Assembly: GCA_016932375.1 (NCBI GenBank)
Contig: JAFGDA010000088.1
Location: forward strand, 1-5,854
Length of the DNA: 5,854 nt
Direction: 5' to 3'
Source: Actinomycetota bacterium
Lineage (GTDB): Bacteria; Actinomycetota; Humimicrobiia; Humimicrobiales; Humimicrobiaceae
The translations under genes were made by a program, and so were the position numbers. The notes below the pieces were generated by a model, which searched no databases, was not told the origin of the DNA, and was given only the letters and a program-made list of their open reading frames with translations. Below are positions 1 to 5,255 of the stretch, one piece after another; positions within the stretch are counted from its first letter, which is position 1; each line of letters begins with the position of its first letter.

Positions 1-831
1 ATCCCTACGATAATCGACCAGTTCAGGATATTCATAGAGAAGTTCCCTTCCTATCTTGAAAACCTGAACCATACTATCGAGAGTTTTTATGAAAAGAACG
101 CCCTTATTTCAAGTATTGAAAACCTTACGGGAAAAGAAATAATTGCACCCGATATGAGCGCCATAACCCGCTACTTTGTCAACAGGTTCAATCTTGAGGA
201 GATAAACCTCCTGCAGGGGGCTACTGTTTTTACCAGGTCAATTATAAACATTGTTCTCTATCTTATCGTGGGCCCTCTCCTCGGCGTCTATATACTTATG
301 GACATAGACAGGCTAAGAGGTGTTTTTATCAGGGTATTGCCGGGAAAGTTCAGGATGCAGGTATCCACGATACTTGACAGGATAAACATGGTAGCCGGAA
401 GATATATACGGGGGCAGATACTGGTTTCGATAATAGTTGGCATACTTTGTACCATAGTCCTTCTTGCATTGAAGGTCGATTTTGCAATCCTCCTCGGATT
501 TATAGCAGGGATTCTTAACCTTGTTCCACTGCTGGGACCCATAATCGGGGCAATTCCTGCTGCGCTTGCCGCACTTTTCATATCCCCGCTCAAGGCGCTG
601 CTTGTAATCCTTTTATTTATAGCAGTACAGCAGATTGACAATTATGTAATCACGCCAAATGTAATGAAATACCAGGTAAGGTTACATCCCGGAATCATTA
701 TCTTTTCGCTTATTGCCGGGGGAGCTCTTTTTGGCATGTGGGGCCTGCTCCTGGCCGTACCCACAGTGGCCATTGTACAGGAAGTTTTAAAGCATTATCT
801 CCTCGAAAAAAACAGGACAGCGTCACGATAG
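1..831 (+). CDS. AI-2E/PerM-family transporter, 5'-truncated by window edge
   Basis: The frame is open from base 1 to the TAG at 829-831, giving 276 visible residues. Family members are usually about 340-370 aa, so roughly the first 70-90 residues lie outside the window. The ATG at 154 is internal: the upstream codons already read like the family's soluble/membrane linker (FIEKFPSYLENLN, about residues 11-23). Hydrophobic segments follow in family order: IVLYLIVGPLLGVYILMD, the ILVSIIVGILCTIVLLAL stretch, then NLVPLLGPIIGAIPA with its Gly/Pro kinks, QQIDNYVITPNVM, and finally GMWGLLLAVPTVAIVQ before a charged tail. The last three are family hallmarks. Members of this family have been linked to export of small molecules (AI-2 by TqsA) or to Na+/H+ antiport; the substrate here cannot be told. 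The last 37 bp overlap the 3' end of larC on the other strand, leaving no room for a terminator between them. Confidence 0.9.
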   Translation: MPTIIDQFRIFIEKFPSYLENLNHTIESFYEKNALISSIENLTGKEIIAPDMSAITRYFVNRFNLEEINLLQGATVFTRSIINIVLYLIVGPLLGVYILMDIDRLRGVFIRVLPGKFRMQVSTILDRINMVAGRYIRGQILVSIIVGILCTIVLLALKVDFAILLGFIAGILNLVPLLGPIIGAIPAALAALFISPLKALLVILLFIAVQQIDNYVITPNVMKYQVRLHPGIIIFSLIAGGALFGMWGLLLAVPTVAIVQEVLKHYLLEKNRTASR

Positions 832-2108
832 ATTTCCTTCAGCGGCTTACCTGTTTTTCCAGCCAGCGCCCTGCAGGTCTCGTATTCCGGGGAATAACTG
901 ACTGCTTTCCCCTTATAAATGCCTATCTTTACTTCAACTTCGCCATAAGGAAGCAGTGCCCTGCCGGTCTTCCTTTCAAGACAATACCTTGAAACATCTT
1001 CCCTCCTTATCCCGAGTGTTGTTGTTTCTTCAAATATTATCCGGCAAACGGAATCCCCGGACATCCTTTCACATAACACGCATAATTTAAATGCGGGACG
1101 GTTTTTTTTCATATATATATTTTCTATCCAGGCATCCAGTACCTTTTGGTCCCGGACCTTTTCAAGCACATATCCAAGAATCTCCGGTGTGCTGTCATCG
1201 ATATTGGCAGAAATCAGTATTGTATTGCTGCTGCCGGCTTCGTCTTTATACGGGACCCCTGCATTTTCATGCGCGGCCCTTCCCATTAGAAGCCTCAGGA
1301 TATCGGGGATTGCAGGGTAAAATTTACGTGAGTCTTTATTGCTACTGTCATCATGTGCCATATGGTTATGTAAATCACCGCAATCATCCTGACTTTTGCT
1401 CTCCATCCCTTCATCATTGTCGATGCTGGAAGAAAAAGGCTTTGAGCCGGCTCCGTAGCCCACGTCTTCAATGATCATGGACGGCATTTTTCCAAAACCT
1501 GATGCAAGTGTCTTTATAAAAGCGGCTCCTGTCGGCGTAGTCACCTCAAAATCAAAATCACCCTTGTATACAGGGACGCCCTTCAATATTTCGGTAGTTG
1601 CCGGGGCAGGTACGGGAAGCCTTCCATGAGCAGTGTCCACAAAGCCGCTCCCAAGCGGAACTTTACTGCTGGATACATGGCCTATTTCCAATTTATGGAA
1701 GCATATGGCAGCCCCCACAATATCTATAATGGAATCAACTGCCCCTACCTCATGGAAATGTACAGTGTCTACTGTCAAACCGTGCACTTTTGCTTCTGCA
1801 GAGGCCAGGGTTTCAAAGATTGCAATTGAGGTATCCTTTACCTTACTGTCAAGAGAGCTCCCGGCGATCATCTTCCTTATATCCCGGAAATTACGTGGTG
1901 TTTCTTCATCTTCAACCACCACATCAAATTTGAATGCAGATATCCCGCCTGCCTTGAGGTTTTTGTAACCCAGGCTGTAGCCGGGAAGATCCAGCTTTGC
2001 CAGCTCCTTTTTTAAATAGGAAAATTCGACACCCAATCCGAGAAAAGCCCCCAGCATCATGTCTCCGCTTATCCCTGAAAAACAATCTATATACAAAATC
2101 TTTTTCAT
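795..2108 (-). CDS. larC: LarC, nickel insertion protein for the nickel-pincer-nucleotide cofactor
   Basis: LarC inserts Ni into the thiocarboxylated pyridinium mononucleotide made by LarB and LarE, using CTP, to give the NPN cofactor of LarA-type racemases and epimerases (family knowledge). The protein is 437 aa. Seen: an N-terminal YIDCFSGISGDMMLGA (6-21); VHFHEVGAVDSIIDIVGA (116-133), the family signature; GRLPVPAPAT (162-171); TTPTGAAF (190-197); GYGAG (217-221). A Cys/His/Asp-rich linker follows at 241-254 (C243, H247, H249, H252). The LarC2-type half then has ANIDDSTPEILGYVLEK (301-317), IYMKKNRP (331-338) and LPYGEVEVKIG (386-396). In Lactiplantibacillus plantarum LarC1 and LarC2 are joined by programmed frameshifting; here the two halves are one continuous frame. 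An upstream in-frame TTG at 2120 would add four residues. I chose ATG 2108 because GGAG lies 6 nt before it and MKKILYID is the usual beginning. The vapC-like stop is 19 bp upstream on the same strand. Confidence 0.95.
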   Translation of the reverse strand: MKKILYIDCFSGISGDMMLGAFLGLGVEFSYLKKELAKLDLPGYSLGYKNLKAGGISAFKFDVVVEDEETPRNFRDIRKMIAGSSLDSKVKDTSIAIFETLASAEAKVHGLTVDTVHFHEVGAVDSIIDIVGAAICFHKLEIGHVSSSKVPLGSGFVDTAHGRLPVPAPATTEILKGVPVYKGDFDFEVTTPTGAAFIKTLASGFGKMPSMIIEDVGYGAGSKPFSSSIDNDEGMESKSQDDCGDLHNHMAHDDSSNKDSRKFYPAIPDILRLLMGRAAHENAGVPYKDEAGSSNTILISANIDDSTPEILGYVLEKVRDQKVLDAWIENIYMKKNRPAFKLCVLCERMSGDSVCRIIFEETTTLGIRREDVSRYCLERKTGRALLPYGEVEVKIGIYKGKAVSYSPEYETCRALAGKTGKPLKEIYRDAVLFFSRR

Positions 2109-2114
2109 TCTTTT

Positions 2115-2118
2115 CTCC
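2115..2118 (-). promoter_or_regulatory. Ribosome-binding site deciding the larC start
   Basis: On the minus strand the sequence reads TTGGAGAAAAGAATG. GGAG with a 6-nt spacer fits ATG at 2108. If translation began at the TTG (2118-2120), its third base would be the first G of this GGAG and no comparable site would precede it. Confidence 0.75.
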
Positions 2119-2127
2119 AATACTATT

Positions 2128-2562
2128 TTATCCTAATATATTGATCTTAAAACCTTCCCTCGCTGCCGATTCTGCCAGTTTTTTATCCCAGCATAAAAAC
2201 AGGATATCCATACTACTGATCTTTTCCCTTAGTACAATTACTGAAGCCAGGTGAATAGAGTCAAATCCACGAATATTATGTTTTTCAGCAAGATCCCCGG
2301 CAAGAAAGATTAAACTGCTATCAATATTTACGATAAGATAACTTCTCCAATCATTTTTAAAATTTGAATTGCAAAGGTTATATTCTTTTTCGCATATGAT
2401 TTTTTCAACGAAGCCCCTTTTAAACGCAGAACTTGCTTCTGCATATGCAACTATAGAAGTTGCCATAATTTTAGATTTCCCCACCAGTTCCTGGACTTCC
2501 CTGGTTCCAGTTTCTTCTACATATAATTTAACAAGGGCACTTGTATCAAGATAGCAAATCAT
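2128..2562 (-). CDS. vapC: VapC-like PIN-domain toxin of a type II toxin-antitoxin system
   Basis: A PIN-domain ribonuclease; VapC-type toxins cut RNA (often tRNA or rRNA) with Mg2+ held by acidic residues. The length of 144 aa is typical. Seen: N-terminal YLDTSALVKLYV with D6; AYAEASSAF with E42; GFDSIHLAS with D101, the hallmark of this PIN subgroup; and WDKKLAESA with D126. All four expected acidic positions are present, so the nuclease looks intact. The start ATG at 2562 overlaps the antitoxin stop as ATGA, and AGGGGA lies just upstream, which suggests translational coupling. The segment is AT-rich: 35 G/C in the 120 bases 2281-2400, against 29 of 60 in larC at 1201-1260, pointing to a later arrival. 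It ends 19 bp before larC and probably shares a transcript with it. The RNA target is unknown. Confidence 0.9.
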   Translation of the reverse strand: MICYLDTSALVKLYVEETGTREVQELVGKSKIMATSIVAYAEASSAFKRGFVEKIICEKEYNLCNSNFKNDWRSYLIVNIDSSLIFLAGDLAEKHNIRGFDSIHLASVIVLREKISSMDILFLCWDKKLAESAAREGFKINILG

Positions 2563-2828
2563 CTTCTATCCCCTGATATGATATCTGAAATCATTTTTGC
2601 TTTTTTTGTCTTTACCGGTTCGTTTATATTAGCAGGTTTACTGCCCTCCCATGATACAGTTTTTTCTTTTATGAGAGAATATATTTCCTTGTATCCGAAA
2701 GGTTCAATAGGCTCAATCATGGCAATATCTTTATTATGGTATGTTATAACAATTGTCTCGCCTTTATCGATCTTTCTTATATAATCACTTAATTTATTCT
2801 TCAGTTCCCTTATGCCAACCCTTAACAT
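2559..2828 (-). CDS. Phd/YefM-family antitoxin
   Basis: An 89-aa protein with the Phd/YefM fold: VGIRELKNKLSDYIRKIDKG (4-23) followed by ETIVITYHNKDIAMIEPI (24-41). In this family that N-terminal half binds DNA as a dimer. The C-terminal half (about 45-89: Lys-rich, a WEGSKP stretch, then a basic GDRR end) is the flexible part that normally wraps and neutralises the toxin. GGGG at 2834-2837 lies 5 nt before the ATG at 2828, and the frame ends inside the toxin start codon (4-bp overlap). Such antitoxins repress their own promoter, and a matching inverted repeat sits just upstream at 2851-2876. Like the toxin gene it is AT-rich (17 G/C in 2581-2640). The pairing of a Phd/YefM antitoxin with a PIN toxin is common, so vapB would be a loose name. 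Confidence 0.88.
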   Translation of the reverse strand: MLRVGIRELKNKLSDYIRKIDKGETIVITYHNKDIAMIEPIEPFGYKEIYSLIKEKTVSWEGSKPANINEPVKTKKAKMISDIISGDRR

Positions 2829-2850
2829 ACTTTCCCCTTTTTAATTAAGT

Positions 2851-2876
2851 AGCTATAATTTACCATAATTGTAGCT
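2851..2876. promoter_or_regulatory. Inverted-repeat operator of the toxin-antitoxin pair
   Basis: AGCTATAATT (2851-2860) and AATTGTAGCT (2867-2876) are 10-bp arms with one mismatch, separated by TACCAT. The repeat lies 23-48 bp before the antitoxin start and overlaps the proposed -10 and spacer. This is where the antitoxin or the toxin-antitoxin complex would be expected to bind. The repeat is seen directly; the operator role is inferred from the family. Confidence 0.65.
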
Positions 2877-2885
2877 TCATAACAA
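2857..2885 (-). promoter_or_regulatory. Candidate promoter for the antitoxin-toxin(-larC) transcript
   Basis: On the minus strand TTGTTA (2885-2880) and TAAATT (2862-2857) are separated by 17 bp, each matching 4 of 6 bases of the sigma-70 consensus. The expected transcript start is about 2850, giving a short leader of about 20 nt that contains the GGGG ribosome-binding site. Its overlap with the inverted repeat supports it. I see no convincing -35/-10 pair directly upstream of larC, so this is the best candidate for larC as well. Confidence 0.45.
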
Positions 2886-2921
2886 GCATGCCCCTAAAAT
2901 ATTTTCAACAATCCTTTTCTA

Positions 2922-2970
2922 AAATAAAGCCCGGTTTTCCCATCCCTGCGGATAACCTCCGGTTTTATTT
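2922..2970. repeat. Imperfect inverted repeat with an internal direct repeat
   Basis: AAATAAAGCCCGG (2922-2934) can pair with CCGGTTTTATTT (2959-2970): 7 plus 4 pairs around a small bulge, with a 24-nt loop. CCGGTTTT also occurs twice as a direct repeat (2931-2938 and 2959-2966). It lies between divergent genes, so a terminator role is unlikely. It could be a protein-binding site or chance. Confidence 0.3.
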
Positions 2971-3019
2971 ATACAATCTGCATATTTATTAATACCTCAC
3001 GCTCGCTTTATTAAAACTA

Positions 3020-3048
3020 TTGCATTAATCTTCGCTTTTTTATATTTT
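3020..3048 (+). promoter_or_regulatory. Weak candidate promoter for larE and the MFS gene
   Basis: TTGCAT (3020-3025) is followed 17 bp later by TATTTT (3043-3048); TATATT at 3041-3046 would give a 15-bp spacer. It would leave a leader of about 90 nt before larE. The matches are modest and the region is AT-rich, so chance is a real possibility. Confidence 0.3.
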
Positions 3049-3064
3049 GTAAGTCAGCACTTAC
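3049..3064. repeat. Perfect short hairpin in the larE leader
   Basis: GTAAGT, CAGC, ACTTAC: a perfect 6-bp stem with a 4-nt loop, just downstream of the candidate larE -10. It could be an operator or a leader hairpin. TTACC at 3061-3065 could instead pair with GGTAA at 3114-3118. Confidence 0.35.
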
Positions 3065-3086
3065 CGATAAGTATGACAGAATAAAT

Positions 3087-3096
3087 GGCAATTGCC
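3087..3096. repeat. Perfect 10-bp palindrome GGCAATTGCC in the larE leader
   Basis: A self-complementary decamer 47 bp before the larE start. It has the size and symmetry of a dimer-binding half-operator core, but no regulator is known from this window. Confidence 0.3.
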
Positions 3097-3131
3097 GTTA
3101 CAGGAAGGATTCAGGTAAACGCAATTACATC

Positions 3132-3136
3132 AGGAG
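3132..3136 (+). promoter_or_regulatory. larE ribosome-binding site
   Basis: AGGAG with a 7-nt spacer to ATG 3144 supports the chosen larE start. Confidence 0.75.
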
Positions 3137-3143
3137 ACCGGGT

Positions 3144-3956
3144 ATGAATTTGGAGGTAAAAGTAAAAAAACTTAAAGAGATACTGGCTTCCCTTGGGTCA
3201 GCGGCAATCGCCTACTCGGGAGGTGTGGACAGCACATACCTGCTTAAAGCAGCCAGGGATTGCCTCGATAAAAATGTAATTGCCCTGACTGCCTCATCCC
3301 CTGTGACCCCGGAACGTGAAATCAAGCATTCCCGCGATGTTTCAGGCATATTAAAAGTAAAGCATATCATTATAAAAAATAATTGCCTTGACCTTGAAGA
3401 TTTCACCTCAAATCCTGCAGACCGCTGTTATATATGCAAGAGGAATATGTTTATCCAGTTCCTTTCATTAAAAGAAGATTATAATTTCAAATACCTTATT
3501 GACGGGACCAATTCTGATGACCTGAACCTCCACAGGCCAGGCCTGAAAGCCATAAGGGAGCTGGGAGTAAGAAGCCCCCTTGCAGAAGCTGGCCTTACCA
3601 GAACAGATATAATAGAGCTTTCAAGGACAGAAGGCCTTCCTGGCTGGAACAGGCCACCCTTTACATGTCTTGCCACGAGAATCCCGGATGGAGAAGAAAT
3701 AACCGGAGCCAAATTAAGGATCGTAGATAGCGCCGAAGAAATCCTGAGGGATCTCGGGTTTGAAGAGGTACGTGTGAGGTATCACTTTCCGGCTGCCCGC
3801 ATAGAGATCCCTCCGGATCATTTTGAAAAAATGCTTGAACCCTCCATAAGGGAGAAAATCATACCGGAATTTAAAAAACTGGGTTTTACCCATATTTTGC
3901 TGGACCTATCCGGGTACAAAATACAGGAACGGGGATCAAATGAAGCAAAAGACTAA
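3144..3956 (+). CDS. larE: LarE, ATP-dependent sulfur transferase for the NPN cofactor (three-cysteine type)
   Basis: LarE adenylates the carboxylated pyridinium mononucleotide made by LarB and replaces oxygen with sulfur; it acts twice per cofactor. The protein is 270 aa, the usual length. Seen: the PP-loop SGGVDST (25-31) in AYSGGVDSTYLLKAA; RCYICKRNMF (94-103) with C95 and C98; DGTNSDDLNLHRPG (120-133), the family nucleotide-site stretch; RSPLAEAGLTR (143-153); FTCLATRIPDGEEIT (173-187) with C175, which lines up with the sacrificial Cys176 of the L. plantarum enzyme; and VRYHFPAARIEI (211-222). C95, C98 and C175 together match the LarE subgroup reported to hold a [4Fe-4S] cluster and carry sulfur on it rather than destroy its own cysteine (from memory of the literature). 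That subgroup is typical of anaerobes. The stop overlaps the MFS start by 17 bp, so the two are probably co-transcribed. It is divergent from larC, with the toxin-antitoxin pair between them. Confidence 0.95.
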   Translation: MNLEVKVKKLKEILASLGSAAIAYSGGVDSTYLLKAARDCLDKNVIALTASSPVTPEREIKHSRDVSGILKVKHIIIKNNCLDLEDFTSNPADRCYICKRNMFIQFLSLKEDYNFKYLIDGTNSDDLNLHRPGLKAIRELGVRSPLAEAGLTRTDIIELSRTEGLPGWNRPPFTCLATRIPDGEEITGAKLRIVDSAEEILRDLGFEEVRVRYHFPAARIEIPPDHFEKMLEPSIREKIIPEFKKLGFTHILLDLSGYKIQERGSNEAKD

Positions 3957-5154
3957 ATACAGGACTTTAAATACATTTTACTTCATTTTTATACTTTTCG
4001 GGATGTCTTTAGTGATGATTGATCCGCTGATACCTATCATAGCTGAAAGGATAAATGCTGGTTATGATAAAATAGGGATCGCGCTGCTTATAGGTTCTCT
4101 TGCAACTTTTGTATCAAATTTTGCAGCCGGCCGCTTCAGTGATTATGTGGACATAAAGAAACTCATCCTCCTTGGCCTGTCACTCCTGTTTACAGGGTAT
4201 TTTATCTTTGGAATATATTTGAACTATGTTATGTTTATTCTTGTATTTTTAATGCTCAGGGTTGGATATGGTACAATTGATACTTCTGTCCACTCTTTCT
4301 CTGCTAAATTATTCAATCAGGACATCAGCAATATTTTTATCAGGCTGGATATAGCCTGGTTTGCCGGGGCATTTCTCGGACCTCTCCTGATAAGCGCGGT
4401 GCTGTTTTTCGATTTTAAAATAGGATACCTGTTTTTCATAATTGCTTTTTTCTTCGCAATCTCCATCATTATTTTCTACCGGATCTGCCCATCAAGGAAA
4501 ATTATTGAGGGCAACCCGGCAGTTAAGAAAAAGGTTGTAGCAGATAAGGAGGGTGGAAATATAACTCCCCCTGCCGGATTCCTCTCTTCATTAAAAAACC
4601 CGGTTGTTATCCTGACGAGCCTGATACTTTTTTTCTATTCCGGAAGCATTACAAGCCTTTCCACCTGGCTGACCACTTATTTCCTTGCATTTGGCATTAA
4701 GGTCGCATATAGTTCTGCCATTCTTTCATTATACTGGCTTATTTCTATTGCCGGTCTTTTCGCTGTAAACAAATTACTAAGAAAATTCAGTGAAGCAACC
4801 ATCCTCCTAACATGTTTCATTCTCGGGACAATCTGCTTTGTATTCTTCAGCATAACAGGGAATATAACAGCAAAGATCATATTTTTTGCCATCCAGGCCT
4901 TATTCTTTGCAGGAACCTTTTCCCTTTTAACTTCGATTACTGCCAGGGAAAATTCAGGGAATTCAGGAACGGTTCTCGGGGCCAATCTTGCCTTCACATT
5001 TGCAGGATCAATAATATTCCAGCCCCTGCTTGGTTTCATAGCTGAATACTCTGGAGAAGGCTTTGTTATATTTGCTTCCCTTGCCGGTGCCATCATAAGC
5101 CTGTTATTTATCATTATCCTCTTCAGGGTTTTAAAAAAGAAAGTTATAGCCTGA
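3940..5154 (+). CDS. MFS transporter, 12 predicted membrane segments, substrate unknown
   Basis: A 404-aa inner-membrane secondary transporter. Seen: a first membrane segment (about 12-34) with D28-P29; the loop 2-3 MFS motif A as GRFSDYVDIKK (64-74); a series of hydrophobic helices in two halves; and a charged central loop at about 184-212 (Lys/Glu-rich, ending near GNITPPAGF), as expected for a 6+6 MFS protein. The length is normal and no frameshift is seen. The ATG at 3940 lies inside the end of larE in another frame, with GGGG 5 nt upstream, so translation is probably coupled to larE. This suggests a job tied to the NPN pathway, for example moving a 2-hydroxy acid, a sugar acid or a pyridine precursor, but that is inference. 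No motif fixes the substrate, and drug-efflux or sugar-type MFS families remain possible. No clear terminator follows. Confidence 0.85.
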   Translation: MKQKTKYRTLNTFYFIFILFGMSLVMIDPLIPIIAERINAGYDKIGIALLIGSLATFVSNFAAGRFSDYVDIKKLILLGLSLLFTGYFIFGIYLNYVMFILVFLMLRVGYGTIDTSVHSFSAKLFNQDISNIFIRLDIAWFAGAFLGPLLISAVLFFDFKIGYLFFIIAFFFAISIIIFYRICPSRKIIEGNPAVKKKVVADKEGGNITPPAGFLSSLKNPVVILTSLILFFYSGSITSLSTWLTTYFLAFGIKVAYSSAILSLYWLISIAGLFAVNKLLRKFSEATILLTCFILGTICFVFFSITGNITAKIIFFAIQALFFAGTFSLLTSITARENSGNSGTVLGANLAFTFAGSIIFQPLLGFIAEYSGEGFVIFASLAGAIISLLFIIILFRVLKKKVIA

Positions 5155-5178
5155 TAAATGTTTCAAGAGATGTACTGA

Positions 5179-5202
5179 TTCTATATAACTGTTTCTATAT
5201 AA
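5179..5202 (+). repeat. 10-bp direct repeat beside the tRNA remnant
   Basis: TTCTATATAA occurs at 5179-5188 and again at 5193-5202, a 14-bp period, the second copy running into the T-arm of the tRNA remnant. Its place at a likely integration junction makes it a candidate recombinase or accessory-protein binding site, or a scar of rearrangement. Confidence 0.45.
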
Positions 5203-5228
5203 GGGTTCGAGTCCCTTATGGGCTACCA
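5201..5228 (+). pseudogene. tRNA 3'-end fragment (T-arm, acceptor strand, CCA); probable attachment-site remnant
   Basis: Seen: AAGGG (5201-5205), the T-loop TTCGAGT (5206-5212) and CCCTT (5213-5217) form a perfect 5-bp stem with a canonical 7-nt loop. Then come a 7-nt acceptor strand ATGGGCT, discriminator A, and CCA (5226-5228). A complete gene would begin AGCCCAT about 73 bases earlier with D- and anticodon arms. The sequence there is the MFS gene end plus AT-rich DNA, with no D-loop GG and no anticodon stem. So only the 3' part is present and it cannot make a tRNA. Such fragments typically mark where elements integrate into tRNA genes. A serine recombinase gene ends 27 bp to the right. 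The amino-acid identity cannot be told without the anticodon. Confidence 0.75.
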
Positions 5229-5255
5229 GCGTTGATTTTTCATCAATTTCAGGGT

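Larger units (their letters stand above)
2829..3143. other. Divergent intergenic region between the antitoxin gene and larE
   Basis: This 315-bp stretch separates minus-strand vapC/larC from plus-strand larE and holds no credible gene. It contains the toxin-antitoxin operator and promoter (2851-2885), an imperfect inverted repeat (2922-2970), a weak candidate larE promoter (3020-3048), two short palindromes (3049-3064 and 3087-3096) and the larE ribosome-binding site. The rest, notably 2971-3019, is AT-rich with nothing I can name. Confidence 0.7.

Noticed and set aside
1091..1474. Plus-strand open frame of 127 codons inside larC
   Set aside because: It is the shadow of a strongly supported larC frame and its Cys/His/Tyr-rich protein resembles no family.
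1021..1500. Frameshift or broken join between the LarC1 and LarC2 halves
   Set aside because: The reading frame is continuous through both halves with conserved motifs on each side, so no programmed frameshift or pseudogene is needed.
2578..2784. Plus-strand hydrophobic frame opposite the antitoxin gene
   Set aside because: The hydrophobicity comes from the complement of a Lys/Glu-rich, AT-rich gene; the antitoxin frame has clear family motifs.
3071..3098. NikR-type nickel operator starting at GTATGA (3071-3076)
   Set aside because: The half-site matches, but the partner TCATAC at the required 16-bp spacing is absent (TGCCGT is found), so a single hexamer is likely chance.
4677..5114. Minus-strand open frame of 145 codons inside the MFS gene
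   Set aside because: It is antisense to membrane helices, has no family motif and no ribosome-binding site that I can see, so it is a shadow.
5148..5228. A complete tRNA beginning at AGCC (5148) and ending at CCA (5228)
   Set aside because: AGCC could pair with GGCT of the acceptor strand, but position 7-66 mismatches, there is no D-stem or D-loop GG, no 5-bp anticodon stem can be formed, and the start lies inside the MFS coding region.
5232..5246. Rho-independent terminator TTGAT-TTTTC-ATCAA after the tRNA fragment
   Set aside because: The stem is only 5 bp, almost all A-T, and is followed by just three T's on the plus strand and no T-run on the minus strand.
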